A stretch of 64,000 nucleotides of DNA from Nitrospira sp. (GCA_029865225.1 JAOUHJ010000002.1:100072-164071), one strand, 5' to 3'; positions 18,673 through 28,121 are shown, counted from the first letter of the stretch. Program-made: numbers and translations. Notes: generated by a model from the letters alone, not told the origin.

Positions 18673-18909
18673 ATGCGCGCCTATCGTAAGTATCTGACCA
18701 TTGAAAATCCAAAACTAGTCACACTCTCCGACTTACCCTTTGCAGCTGGTGACTGCATTGAAGTAGTAATGATTGCTACAGAACCGTCGCCCGCTGCTCA
18801 ATTGGAAACGTTGCACACCCTATTAAAGACCACGCAAGCGCTTCCACAAGCCCGGGTCCTGACCGATGCCGACATTGCCTCAGAAGCCGCAGCCGTCCGG
18901 ACTCGATGA
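18673..18909 (+). CDS. Putative antitoxin of a PIN toxin-antitoxin module
   Basis: A 78-aa protein beginning MRAYRKYLTIENPKLVTLSD, with a strand-rich front (LPFAAGDCIEVVMIA) and an acidic, alanine-rich helical C-terminus. It overlaps the downstream PIN gene by ATGA (18906-18909), the usual antitoxin-toxin coupling. No named antitoxin family is recognisable; the C-terminal helix is the likely toxin-binding part. AAGAGG precedes the ATG. Confidence 0.65.
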   Translation: MRAYRKYLTIENPKLVTLSDLPFAAGDCIEVVMIATEPSPAAQLETLHTLLKTTQALPQARVLTDADIASEAAAVRTR

Positions 18910-19319
18910 AAGTCGTCATAGACACCAACGTGGTGGTGTCGGCAGCCTTCAAAAACAAAGATCCGGAAGCCGTCCTTCGTGCGGTGGTCGCACAACCCGA
19001 ATGGGAATGGGTGGTATCCGCGGAGATTCTGGATGAGTATCGAGAAGTCTTAGCCCGACCTAAGTTCGGCCTGCCACCACTGTTACTGCGCCAGTGGATC
19101 GCGTTTCTAGAAACGGTCACCGTCTTAGTCGAAGTGCCGGATGGGCTGGCTTATCAGCCCGATCCAACTGACGCCAAGTTTCTTGCCTGTGCACTGGCCG
19201 CCCAGGCTGACTGGCTGGTGACCGGCGATCGCGATTTCACCCAGGCCCGGAAACTGCTGACGACAACCATCCTGTCTGTGTCACAGTTCAAAACTCTTGT
19301 CTGTGATCGCACTTCATGA
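18906..19319 (+). CDS. PIN-domain toxin (putative ribonuclease)
   Basis: A 137-aa PIN domain of the COG1569 'putative toxin-antitoxin system toxin component' type. It starts MKVVIDTNVVVSAAF (first acidic residue in DTN) and has EILDEYREVLARPKF (Glu), DPTDAKFLACALAA (Asp) and WLVTGDRDF (last Asp pair). These four acidic positions bind metal in PIN ribonucleases. It overlaps the antitoxin by 4 bases. The neighbouring DUF3817 pseudogene suggests a variable pocket between housekeeping operons. Confidence 0.82.
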   Translation: MKVVIDTNVVVSAAFKNKDPEAVLRAVVAQPEWEWVVSAEILDEYREVLARPKFGLPPLLLRQWIAFLETVTVLVEVPDGLAYQPDPTDAKFLACALAAQADWLVTGDRDFTQARKLLTTTILSVSQFKTLVCDRTS

Positions 19320-19367
19320 GGAATCGGGGCAGATATCAGGCTGCGAAACATTTTTAGCCATTTTTGA

Positions 19368-20933
19368 TTACCGTTTTCCGTCATACCCCCGCTCTTTCCA
19401 CCGCTCCAGCAGTTGAATCCGTTTCTTGAGCTGCTCAACCGTCGCTTGATCGACACGGCTCCCGGTACGGGCGATCAATTCCGCGTTGAGTCGGCGATGG
19501 TCAATCCCGCTGGTTCTAGAAACGGCACTGACAAGCAACCGATGAAGATCCCGCAGCTCGTACTTCTGCTGGTGGAGCGACACCGCCGGTTCTGGAACGA
19601 CAGCCGCATCACCTTCTCCGCGCGTCTCGTCTTCCCCAATCAGGCTATCCATCCTCGCCACGGCCATGAGCGGCATGTATTCATTGGTCGAGACTGTGGT
19701 ACGGCCGAAGAGGTCTCGCTGGCCAGGCGGCATGATATCTTCCAGCACATGGTCGCGCTCCGCTTTGATCTGCTTGGCATAGTGCACCAGGATGGGATCT
19801 TTCGGCAGATACAACCACGCCCGCTGTGGTTTGGGGAATCCCTCCTGCATGCGGACGAATCGACCCACGACCTGCCGGAAATACATTTCCGTGATGACGT
19901 TCGTCCCATAGACCCCGACTCGGAGTCTGGGAATATCCACGCCTTCGCTCACCATATTCACCGCCACGAGCCACTGTTGTTTTTTATGTCCGGCGAACTC
20001 TTCGATTGTGCGCGAGGCGGCAGGGTCATCCGACACCGCAACGGCGGCTTTCGTGCCGACGATGCGACCGACCAGATCCGCCACCCATCGAGCATGTTCC
20101 TGATCCATACAGACGATTAAGCCACCGGCATCGGGCTGTTCCTGCTGGCGAAGACGCGTGAGTTGCGCATGGGCATCGGTGATCACCGGACCAAGCCATG
20201 TGTCTTGGAGAAGCGCCGTTTTCAGGCGTTCCCGCTGCCGATTGAACGTCAACCCGTCCTCAAATGTCGCCTGATGCTCACGGCCTTCGGACAACCAGCT
20301 CAGCTCACCCTCGTAGCTCGGAAACACAATCGGCCGACAGACGCTGTCCCGGATTGCATCGGTATAGCCATAGGCAAAATCCGCCCGGCTTTCTCCGTGC
20401 TCATATCGAATAAACGGGATTGGATTGTTGTCCGAACGGAAAGGTGTCCCGGACAGGATCAGCCGAAAGACCGCTGGGTCGAATGCCGAGCGCAGGGCCT
20501 TTCCCCAGTTTTTTCCATCACCGGCATGATGCAACTCGTCGAAAATGAGCAGCGTCTTCTTGCTCTTACAGACCCGCTGAAAGATCTCGGGAGCCAGACA
20601 GACTTGCTGGTAGGTGACGACGGCACCGTGATAATCCGATGCTTCGGATGTCTGCTCATTGGTGAGGGTCGGATCGAGTTGCAATCCCATCTTCCCCGCA
20701 GCTTCAGACCACTGCGTGCGAAGGTGGTTGGTCGGGCAGACCACCAGCACCCTGACCGCAGCCTGCTTGGCCATAAATTCATGGGCGACGCGCAAGGCAA
20801 AGCGGGTCTTTCCCGCGGCAGGCGTGGCCATCGCCAGAAAATCCTTGGCCTCATGACCACAGACCGCAGCCAAGGCACGGCATTGCCAGTCACGAAGGGG
20901 CGCCGTCCAGGCGGGCAATGTCTTCATAGCCAA
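19368..20933 (-). CDS. SF2 DEAD/DEAH-box helicase linked to topoisomerase VI
   Basis: A 521-aa superfamily 2 helicase. Motifs are Walker A ATPAAGKTRFALR (about 36-48), VRVLVVCPTNHLRTQW (Ia), LLIFDELHHAGDGKNWG (II), LILSGTPFRSD (III), LVAVNMVSEGVDIPRLRVG (V) and YFRQVVGRFVRM (VI, QxxGRxxR). The layout resembles XPB/SSL2-like and type III restriction helicases, but no nuclease or methylase is nearby. It starts 49 bases after top6A on the same strand, so it is likely the third gene of a top6B-top6A-helicase operon. The target is unknown; cooperation in unwinding or decatenation is inferred from position. Confidence 0.85.
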   Translation of the reverse strand: MAMKTLPAWTAPLRDWQCRALAAVCGHEAKDFLAMATPAAGKTRFALRVAHEFMAKQAAVRVLVVCPTNHLRTQWSEAAGKMGLQLDPTLTNEQTSEASDYHGAVVTYQQVCLAPEIFQRVCKSKKTLLIFDELHHAGDGKNWGKALRSAFDPAVFRLILSGTPFRSDNNPIPFIRYEHGESRADFAYGYTDAIRDSVCRPIVFPSYEGELSWLSEGREHQATFEDGLTFNRQRERLKTALLQDTWLGPVITDAHAQLTRLRQQEQPDAGGLIVCMDQEHARWVADLVGRIVGTKAAVAVSDDPAASRTIEEFAGHKKQQWLVAVNMVSEGVDIPRLRVGVYGTNVITEMYFRQVVGRFVRMQEGFPKPQRAWLYLPKDPILVHYAKQIKAERDHVLEDIMPPGQRDLFGRTTVSTNEYMPLMAVARMDSLIGEDETRGEGDAAVVPEPAVSLHQQKYELRDLHRLLVSAVSRTSGIDHRRLNAELIARTGSRVDQATVEQLKKRIQLLERWKERGYDGKR

Positions 20934-20982
20934 TACGTGAGAGAAACTGTTTGGCTCAACGATGGCACAGATCGGAGGCGGG

Positions 20983-22086
20983 TCAGTCCAGCCAGTCTTT
21001 TTCTTTGAGCTTCCTCGGCAGATACTTCTTTGTCAGGTACTGAAAATCCTTATTGGCCAACGAGTCAAGTTCGTACTTCAATCCGCTGGTCAGCATGCGC
21101 TTGATCTCCGCCTGCCAGGCCGGTTTCTTGAACCACTGATAGTTCATCAACTCTTTCGCTCGGGCGATATCTTTCTCGTTCAACTTGATCCCGACATTGC
21201 GCGGGAGCTCATACCGTTCGGGGTCGGCACTGGACAAGCCCATGAACTTGGCTTTGGGAATGGCCATCCGTTGGCTTTCGAACGCCAGATTGATCGAGCC
21301 TTGCTTAATGACTGAATAGATATAGTACCCCCAGGGATCGTTATCGACCAACACATAGACCGGAAGCCGCTGTTCCTCGTGCAGTCGACGAGCCAGGCGA
21401 CGGACACCTCGCGGCGGCTGGCCGTTCCCGGTGAGCAAGACACAGTTATAACGTCGCCAGAACTTGTCTTCCGAAAGCCGATTCCACTGCGTTCCTTTTT
21501 CGACGAGCAGCAGGAAATCCGCCGTACAGCGCCGAATCTCCAAATACTCGGGCTCCACGATCGACGGCACCGAATACCCGCCTTTCCCAAGCTTTGAGCA
21601 ATCGACACGGTCCCCGTCGTCGCCGAAGACCACGGGGCCGACGATGCTGCCACTGTTCTCCGCCCGCACATGCAGCTCTTCCCTGAGCGCAGTAAGGGAT
21701 ACCTCGAGATCTTCGATCACGGGATCGGATTCATCCTGCGTGTCGAAGGTATTTTCGTGCGAGTTTTTAATCGTATGTTTCGTGCGGTAATAAATTTCTC
21801 GAAGCGAGGTCGTCAGATCAGCACGTTGCAATTCAGAGAGGGCATCGGCCACCAACACGGTCTGCATGAATTTCTTCGCCATACCGACGTTGAAAAACGA
21901 CCGCTCCTGCTTCTTGCTGCCCATCTCGATCAGACCCTTCCGTTCATTGAAGGACACGTTGGAGAGAGCGCGGATTGGAATTTGAAACGTAGGGTCTTTC
22001 GATCGTTCGGCCGATTGGATCACGATATCAGCCAGACCGATCAACTTCTTCTCGACCAGCGTGGTTTTCTTGGTTTTGGTCGTCAT
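20983..22086 (-). CDS. top6A: DNA topoisomerase VI subunit A
   Basis: A 367-aa Spo11/TopVIA homologue, the DNA-cleaving subunit of type IIB topoisomerase. The winged-helix domain contains LTTSLREIYYRTKHT; one of the tandem tyrosines (99-100) is the catalytic residue. The Toprim domain has LLVEKGTQWNRL (Glu), LLTGNGQPPRGVRRLARRL and VYVLVDNDPWGYYIYSV (Asp-x-Asp, about 250). Length matches archaeal subunits. It follows top6B by 6 bases. Type IIB enzymes are typical of archaea and plants and only sporadic in bacteria, so horizontal origin is plausible. Confidence 0.93.
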   Translation of the reverse strand: MTTKTKKTTLVEKKLIGLADIVIQSAERSKDPTFQIPIRALSNVSFNERKGLIEMGSKKQERSFFNVGMAKKFMQTVLVADALSELQRADLTTSLREIYYRTKHTIKNSHENTFDTQDESDPVIEDLEVSLTALREELHVRAENSGSIVGPVVFGDDGDRVDCSKLGKGGYSVPSIVEPEYLEIRRCTADFLLLVEKGTQWNRLSEDKFWRRYNCVLLTGNGQPPRGVRRLARRLHEEQRLPVYVLVDNDPWGYYIYSVIKQGSINLAFESQRMAIPKAKFMGLSSADPERYELPRNVGIKLNEKDIARAKELMNYQWFKKPAWQAEIKRMLTSGLKYELDSLANKDFQYLTKKYLPRKLKEKDWLD

Positions 22087-22092
22087 GTTGTC

Positions 22093-24177
22093 CTATTTGG
22101 GTTTCCTCGGAGCCGCAGTCTTGGCCGACTTGGATGGGTGCTTGGCCTTGGACTCACCGGCACGGATCGCAATCTGACCGGATTTCATAGTCGTCTTCTT
22201 CGGCAGATGTTTTGTTCGACTCGACTTCTTGGTGGCGTTCTCTTTCGAAGCAGGCTCATCGGCCGGCGTTGTGTCGCCGAGAAGGTCCGGCTCTGCCGGC
22301 GGGACCGCGAGCCCCTGATCTGACTCGACTTGAGTCGCCAATGCCGTCTCGCCTTCTACGCCATCCGCCGTGACGATGATGGAATGGGGTAGACCTTCGG
22401 GACCACCTCCGGTTTTTCCAAGTGCTTGGTCAGTTTTCGTTCCGCCTGTGCGAGACGTTGCGATCTTCTGGAGCTGCTCTTTCAGCTTTTGCTTCGGCAG
22501 CGTGCCTCCTTTGAGTCGATTGCATGCCTCCACGACTTCTTCAATATACAGTTCAAAAATGTTTCGCCGCCGAAATTCACTGGCAGCCCGTTCACGCCGC
22601 CGCACGAAGAGACCCAATCGCCTCCCGCACTCGCGAAGAGCCAGCGTGATTTCCTTCTGAATTTCATCGTAATCCGCGATCGCTTCTTTGGACTCACTGG
22701 TAAAGGGTACCCACACCGACGCCATGTGAACGAAGATCACCATCGGTCCACCCGGAAGGGCGCCACGAGACTGGCTCAAGCCGTAGTTTTTCCATCCCGT
22801 GCTCAGCACGGCTTTGAAGGTCGAGCAAGCAGACTGTTGGTACAGGAGCGGAACCCGATTGGCGTATCGGATCACTCGTGCGAGTTCTGAATCTTCCTCC
22901 TCGTGCTCCCCTTCTGCCTTCGGCATCGCCGGTTGTTGCGGCTTGTTTTGGTCTTGCGGTCTGTTTCCGTATGCCAATCCTGCTTCAATGATGAATGGGT
23001 TGCCGCGATAGACCGCCGGTGGTCGACTGACTGCCGTGTAGAATTCCCCTTTGATCTGCTTGTATAGGCCGGAGAGGATGGCCTTTTCGCCGATCGGAGA
23101 AATACAGTTGGTCGGTGGGGCCATGATCTTCGTCTCTTGCAGTGTCTTGTAGAGCGTCTCTGCGACCGGTCCCTTCAGCTCACGGGGCTTGTCCTCAGGC
23201 GAGACCTTCGCCGCTTTGCAGATCTCATCGGCCAGTTGCGGCGAGACGCGGCAAAAATCCCCGGCGAGAAACCCGGACAGTGTGTGGCTCTTGGTGTCCT
23301 GCAACATCTTGAGGAGCATGCCGAACTCGATCCCGTAGGGATGCGGCTTGATCTCGCGCGGTTGAGGCGGCAATTCATGGTAGGTCCGAGGGTACTCTTT
23401 CGTCTCCCCTTCAGGAGTCTTATAGACCAATTTAACGTGCGGGTTGGCGATGGAAGTCTGCTCCAACCACTCATCGACCGACGCACGGCCCTTTTGATAC
23501 TTGCCCTCGACCTCCAGCGTCACCTGGGTGCCTCGTGGCTGCTCCCATTCGATCTGTTTGTTTTCATGAACCAACGGCTCATTCTTCTTCGTGTCGATTT
23601 GAACTTCAAAGAAATGAGCGGCGGCCTTCGACCCGATACGCGAAATAATTTTCACCGGTTTGCCGGTCGTCAGTTGTCCGTACATGCCGGCAGCCGAAAT
23701 GCCGATGCCCTGCTGGCCACGGCTCATCCGCAGGCGATGAAACTTTGAGCCATAGAGCAGCTTGGCGAAAATTCGCGGGATCTGCTGACGCACAATGCCC
23801 GGTCCGTTGTCGGTCACTGTAACGCGAAACCGATTCGCCTGGCTCGGCGCCACCGGCACCCCATTCGACACGACCTCGAGGTTGACCGTGACATCCGGAA
23901 GAATCCCGGCTTCTTCACAGGCATCGAGCGCGTTGTCGACCGCCTCTTTGACACAGGTCAGCAGCGCCTTGCGCGGATTGTCGAATCCCAGCAGATGCCG
24001 GTTCTTCGTGAAAAATTCCGAAACGGAAATTTCCCGCTGACGCGCCCCCATCTCTACCGCAGTGACCCGCTCCGCCGCTTTCGCGGCGGCTGGCTTTTTT
24101 GCGGCTGGTTCAGAGTTGGATCGAGGAGCGGAAGATTTCGAATCAGGTTCTGATGCGGAGTCTTTCCTTTTTCCCAT
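22093..24177 (-). CDS. top6B: DNA topoisomerase VI subunit B
   Basis: A 694-aa GHKL ATPase subunit of topoisomerase VI. The Bergerat fold has CVKEAVDNALDACEEAGI (N box, about 75-92), VTVTDNGPGI (G1, about 117-126) and GQQGIGISAAGMYGQ (G2, about 154). The transducer domain includes TGWKNYGLSQ (about 465), around the expected switch lysine. Compared with roughly 530-aa archaeal subunits it has a Lys/Ala/Ser-rich N-terminal tail (1-40) and a basic C-terminal tail (about 600-694, e.g. KSSRTKHLPKKTTMKSG), probably unstructured and DNA-binding. ATP binding dimerises it around the second DNA segment. First gene of the operon; GAGAGGG precedes the ATG. Confidence 0.94.
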   Translation of the reverse strand: MGKRKDSASEPDSKSSAPRSNSEPAAKKPAAAKAAERVTAVEMGARQREISVSEFFTKNRHLLGFDNPRKALLTCVKEAVDNALDACEEAGILPDVTVNLEVVSNGVPVAPSQANRFRVTVTDNGPGIVRQQIPRIFAKLLYGSKFHRLRMSRGQQGIGISAAGMYGQLTTGKPVKIISRIGSKAAAHFFEVQIDTKKNEPLVHENKQIEWEQPRGTQVTLEVEGKYQKGRASVDEWLEQTSIANPHVKLVYKTPEGETKEYPRTYHELPPQPREIKPHPYGIEFGMLLKMLQDTKSHTLSGFLAGDFCRVSPQLADEICKAAKVSPEDKPRELKGPVAETLYKTLQETKIMAPPTNCISPIGEKAILSGLYKQIKGEFYTAVSRPPAVYRGNPFIIEAGLAYGNRPQDQNKPQQPAMPKAEGEHEEEDSELARVIRYANRVPLLYQQSACSTFKAVLSTGWKNYGLSQSRGALPGGPMVIFVHMASVWVPFTSESKEAIADYDEIQKEITLALRECGRRLGLFVRRRERAASEFRRRNIFELYIEEVVEACNRLKGGTLPKQKLKEQLQKIATSRTGGTKTDQALGKTGGGPEGLPHSIIVTADGVEGETALATQVESDQGLAVPPAEPDLLGDTTPADEPASKENATKKSSRTKHLPKKTTMKSGQIAIRAGESKAKHPSKSAKTAAPRKPK

Positions 24178-24294
24178 TCACCCTCTCATGAAGCAATCGT
24201 TGAGTGTTTGGTATCATAAAACTTTCCAGGAAACAATGGGACCAAATGGCGAGCGAGTGGAATAAAGAAAGACCTAGACGTGCAACGAAGCGCC

Positions 24295-26538
24295 TTAGTG
24301 GATCACGGAGGGATCCCGCAAGTAATGCGCGGGCTCCATCGTCTCTGCAGACCAGACAAGCACTTTTCGGTCGAGCGTGCCGACGATCAAATAGCTTCCG
24401 TCACTCGTCCAGTGCAGATGATAGGGGGTTTTCATGTGGAAGGTTTTTCGCTTGACCTGAGACTTAAGATCCCATACGGCAAGACGTTCTCCAACCCGAG
24501 TGGCCACCCATCGATGCAATGGGTCAACAGCCATCGAGGCCCCCAATGCGACCGTCGGTCCTTTCTCAAGGACTTCGGTATCCCGTTTTGTAAAAGTGTC
24601 CAACCTGGCCATAACTTTGTTCCGAGCAGTATCCCATAGGGCAAGCGTCAACGTATTGGGTTCGCGAGCCTGCATCGTCGTCGCAACAAACGGACGATTC
24701 CATCCGAGTCCGGACCAGACCGTAGGCAGTCCGACCGGCTCCTCCACAGGGTTCCATGTCGAGATATCCCAAACAACACGGCCGGTCCGGGAGGTCGTGA
24801 GCAAGTACCGGCTTCCGTCCAGCAAGCTCAGAGTCTCCACGACGTCCCCGTGGGGCGCCCGCTTCCTGAGACAGCCTTTCGAATCACAGGTAAGGGAGTA
24901 GCCGGCATGGACCAGCTCCTTGATGATCGCTCTGGTGACCACATCCACCACGAGGACATTCGGTTGCTTCCCGGCAATGACCAGAAATCGGTTGCCGGTG
25001 AGAAACTGGAGGGCGTTGATCTGTCCCTGTCCGCTTGCATAAGATGGAAACTCCTTCCAGCTCTGCGTGTCCCAAAGCCGTATCTCTCCTTGGGTCGTCC
25101 CTGCGGCCAGAATCGCACCGTCGGCGCTGAACGCCAACGCGCTTGCCGGCGCAGACAACACCAGCTGGCGTAGAAGCATTCCCTGTCCCGGCTCCCAAAT
25201 CTTGAGCAAGCTGTCATCACTACTTGTGACAAGCAAATTAGCGCTGGGAGAAGTTACCAGTGCGCGTACCGCTCGCGCGTGTACAAATGCCGGACCGGTT
25301 CCGGGAGCTGCTGGCGCGAGAAGCTTTGCGGACAACTCAGCATCAGTGACCGGCGGTGTGGGGCGCTTGGCCAACACCTTCGCCTGAGGCTGAGCAGGAT
25401 CCAACACCAGCTCCGGTGAGCGCGTCTCTACATCCCACAGTGAGATGTGGCCGTCCACATCCGGATTCAGGCCACCCGTGAGTCCAAGCATGATCTTAGA
25501 TCCGGTCGGCGACCACTTCAACAACGAGATGCGCGGATCCCTGTTTCGGCAATCATGATCACAGAGATCCGATAACATAGTGCCGGTGCGCAGGTCCCAG
25601 ATCTGTATCGTGCCGAGCTGTGCAGACTGTCCAACCAGATAGTCCCCATCGCTTGAAACATCGACAGCCGCAAGATTCATAGAGGACGGCTCGTCTCTCC
25701 CTTGATTGGGACTGGTGAGGTGGGTCGAGAACACCAACTCGCCCGAGTCGGAGTCGAACAACATATAACTCTTCGTTCCATGACCTGCCACCAGTCGGCG
25801 GCCATCGGGCGAAAAGCGATGAAGGGTGAGAGGCCCGCTTCCTCCCCCCGCAGTCGTCGCTGTGGCTCGTCCCCGGATCGATACCTCTACCGGGTCGATG
25901 AGCAGGACCATGTTTCCAGTGCTGGCAGCCAACACCGACCTATCCGGCGCGAACAGGAGATCGAGCGGTTTTCCACCTTTGATGCTCATGTCACGAATCG
26001 TCGTGCCCATAAGGTCATGCACGCGAATCGCGCCTCCCTGGGCAACAGCCAGCAACGTCGCGTCAGACGATGCGACCACCGACTGGGTCTCTGCCTTGGT
26101 ATCCAACGGAATATGCTTGAGCGGGATCAACTTCTTCCCGATTTGCCAAACCGACACCGCCTCGTTCCCGTGACGGAGCACCATCCGATCAGTCTGATTC
26201 GAATAGGCGAGCAAGGTGTAGGGCTGGCGTGATTCCTGTGGAACCGTCGCTATGGATGCTTGATTCTTCCAATCGTAAATGACGACGTCGTGCTTCACAC
26301 ACAGCACCCAACCATCTTGTTTCAGTAGAGCGACCTGGTGACAGGAGGCGAGCGGCATCTTGGCGACGAGCGCCTTGGATTCAAGATCCCAGAGGACCAG
26401 GTCGTCCATCTGGATCAACAGGAAACGCCCATCCTCTGAGAACGCCGTAGGAACATGTGACTGGCCAGCCTGCGCCTGCCGGATCGACGGACTAAGCAGG
26501 AGGATGACCGCTAGTGACAGGATTTTCAGCCGGCTCAT
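24295..26538 (-). CDS. Exported WD40-repeat beta-propeller protein
   Basis: A protein of about 747 aa. From the ATG at 26538 it has a signal peptide (LKILSLAVILLLSPSIRQAQA). The rest is repeated WD40-like units with endings such as VLWDLES, IQIWDLRTG, ISLWDVETR, LKIWEPGQG, IRLWDTQSW, VVWDISTW and AVWDLKSQ, enough for two propellers. A proline/alanine linker (about 395-425) separates the halves. A GTG at 26553 is an alternative start. WD40 propellers are scaffolds; no catalytic domain is present. The neighbouring leftward DUF4124 protein is also exported. Confidence 0.82.
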   Translation of the reverse strand: MSRLKILSLAVILLLSPSIRQAQAGQSHVPTAFSEDGRFLLIQMDDLVLWDLESKALVAKMPLASCHQVALLKQDGWVLCVKHDVVIYDWKNQASIATVPQESRQPYTLLAYSNQTDRMVLRHGNEAVSVWQIGKKLIPLKHIPLDTKAETQSVVASSDATLLAVAQGGAIRVHDLMGTTIRDMSIKGGKPLDLLFAPDRSVLAASTGNMVLLIDPVEVSIRGRATATTAGGGSGPLTLHRFSPDGRRLVAGHGTKSYMLFDSDSGELVFSTHLTSPNQGRDEPSSMNLAAVDVSSDGDYLVGQSAQLGTIQIWDLRTGTMLSDLCDHDCRNRDPRISLLKWSPTGSKIMLGLTGGLNPDVDGHISLWDVETRSPELVLDPAQPQAKVLAKRPTPPVTDAELSAKLLAPAAPGTGPAFVHARAVRALVTSPSANLLVTSSDDSLLKIWEPGQGMLLRQLVLSAPASALAFSADGAILAAGTTQGEIRLWDTQSWKEFPSYASGQGQINALQFLTGNRFLVIAGKQPNVLVVDVVTRAIIKELVHAGYSLTCDSKGCLRKRAPHGDVVETLSLLDGSRYLLTTSRTGRVVWDISTWNPVEEPVGLPTVWSGLGWNRPFVATTMQAREPNTLTLALWDTARNKVMARLDTFTKRDTEVLEKGPTVALGASMAVDPLHRWVATRVGERLAVWDLKSQVKRKTFHMKTPYHLHWTSDGSYLIVGTLDRKVLVWSAETMEPAHYLRDPSVIH

Positions 26539-26646
26539 TTGGGGGATTCCCACGATTCACATACGATTCTTTTCTAGAGTCCCGGGTGTAAACGACCGCC
26601 TGGTGATCCGCACGAGGTTCGCCAAACCCTCGATCCCTCGCAGCTG

Positions 26647-27141
26647 TTATGGCGTCGTGAGTCGCCGCTTGCTGGGCGTTGCCTCAACGCCGGTTGAGCC
26701 TTTCCCTGTGGAAAGTACATCCACGAAATGCTCGAGACCTCGCTCATCCTTCCAGCGTTCGACCGGCACGTTGGCGATCACTTGGGAATCATCGAATGTT
26801 TGCCAGGCACTTGTGAGTGTTGCGAGATTCGGACTGAGCCCCTCCACGCTCGGTTGAGTGGCTTCAGCGTTCGTCGATGAAGATAATGCCGATTGTTCCG
26901 GTAGCGGACGAACCTCGGATCGAGAGTACTCCGGTGCTGATGGACTCCGTGTAGCCTTCATCGGCTGAACGGAGCGAGGATTTGGCTTCAACGAGGAACC
27001 TGGTTTTTTCAGCAACTCTGAAGGCGGTGTGTCAGTAATATGGAGATGCCCCTGTTTATCTGTCCACTTATACAGCTCCGCTGAGCCGACAATCGGTGAT
27101 AGAAGAAGCCCGACAATGATGCTCAACTCGAGGAATTTCAT
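26647..27141 (-). CDS. Exported DUF4124-domain protein
   Basis: A 164-aa protein with a signal peptide (FLELSIIVGLLLSPIVGSAE), followed directly by ELYKWTDKQGHLHITDTPP, the hallmark of DUF4124 (Y-x-W-x-D-x-x-G-x-x-x-x-x-D-x-P). A Ser/Pro-rich linker leads to a second similar strand pattern near the end (VERWKDERGLEHFVDV), an apparent second degenerate copy of the motif. A GTG at 27159 is an alternative start. The family is periplasmic and of unknown function. Confidence 0.8.
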   Translation of the reverse strand: MKFLELSIIVGLLLSPIVGSAELYKWTDKQGHLHITDTPPSELLKKPGSSLKPNPRSVQPMKATRSPSAPEYSRSEVRPLPEQSALSSSTNAEATQPSVEGLSPNLATLTSAWQTFDDSQVIANVPVERWKDERGLEHFVDVLSTGKGSTGVEATPSKRRLTTP

Positions 27142-27602
27142 GTTGCCGTATCGCCACAATGGCGAGGTGATGCGTCAATGAATCAAAGTATAGCAGGCGG
27201 GTGTAGGCATGCCTGGCCGCGTAGAGGACGAGGATCGCTTGATTAGAATCAGGGGGCAGGTCCTGAAATCGGGGAGTAGATACAACTACGCTGGATGTTA
27301 AGGTGGGAGGAGCACGCACCTAACCGAGGACGATTAGGTACGGCGGTGATCTTGGGAGGACTTTAGGCTTCCCAGTACAAGCTGGTCCTGCACACCATCC
27401 TCACGCTCGATCCCCTTATGAACCATATTCCCTCGGGGCGTTAACTCCTCCCACTCATGTACGATAGGCTTCATGTCTGAGTGAGTCAAGAGGTACAGAT
27501 GATTTGGATTTTTGTCATGTGGCGATTGCCTCAACCGGATGGTATGTTGTCGAGGCAATTGTTGCTGAGCGTAGAGATCCTGCCAATTTGGGACAAACGA
27601 CA
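27142..27602. other. Divergent intergenic region
   Basis: About 460 bases between the DUF4124 gene and the PNPOx-like gene. Minus-strand frames at 27068-27319 and 27334-27603 have atypical composition and no good ribosome site, so I do not call them genes. No repeat or clear promoter seen. Confidence 0.35.
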
Positions 27603-28121
27603 ATGGCCACAGCCTTCACAATTCAGGATGTCCATCACGCGTGGACCGCGTTAGTAGGAGATGTGCGAACGGCAGTCCTGTTGACGCTACGAAACGGGCG
27701 ACCCTTTGGTTCGCATGTGCCTTATGTGTTTGGGTCGGATTGGACCAGGGCCTACCTGCATCTCAGCCGGTTGGCGCTTCATACGCAACATCTACTCGAG
27801 GATCCCCAGGTTGCGTTGTTCATCGCGGAACCGGATGGGCCGGAGAAAAATCCGCTTGCACTGCGACGCCTAAATCTACAGGGTGAAGCTGCAATACTTT
27901 CTCCTGATGCACCAACCTATGCCGAGATCAAACGGCGCTATCTCGAGCGGTTCCCTCAATCCGAAATGATGTTTGGGTTTGGCGACTTTGCGCTTTGGGA
28001 ATTGCGGCTTGCGGAAGCTCACTTCGTGTTGGGCTTTGGCCAATCCTTCGTCTCAACCGCTCCCACTCCTGCCAGATGGGTGCATCAGAAAGTAGAGCGG
28101 CCCTCCAGCAAGAAAGAGTGA
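27603..28121 (+). CDS. Pyridoxamine 5'-phosphate oxidase-like FMN-binding protein
   Basis: A 172-aa protein of the split-barrel flavin family. Typical elements are the start helix followed by TAVLLTLRNGRPFGSHVPYVFG, LHLSRLALHTQHLLEDPQVALFI and RLNLQGEAAIL. The pattern of HTQNL-D-PRVSL-x-I near residues 60-75 is close to the HugZ/haem-utilisation subgroup of PNPOx-like proteins. The C-terminal FGFGDFALWELRLAEAHFVLGFGQ segment also recalls that group. A flavin or haem ligand is likely. The ATG at 27603 is chosen because upstream residues do not match the family. Confidence 0.72.
   Translation: MATAFTIQDVHHAWTALVGDVRTAVLLTLRNGRPFGSHVPYVFGSDWTRAYLHLSRLALHTQHLLEDPQVALFIAEPDGPEKNPLALRRLNLQGEAAILSPDAPTYAEIKRRYLERFPQSEMMFGFGDFALWELRLAEAHFVLGFGQSFVSTAPTPARWVHQKVERPSSKKE

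Noticed and set aside
19368..24177. Interpretation of the helicase plus Topo VI as a restriction-type defence island
   Set aside because: The helicase motifs resemble type III restriction enzymes, but no methylase, nuclease or other defence gene is adjacent except an ordinary PIN toxin pair on the other strand.
24500..24901. Long frames antisense to the WD40 gene
   Set aside because: They mirror codon structure of the repeat gene; no independent start signal or family similarity.
27334..27603. 89-codon minus-strand frame opposite the start of the PNPOx-like gene
   Set aside because: TTG start, no ribosome site, unrecognisable composition and overlap with a well-supported gene start.
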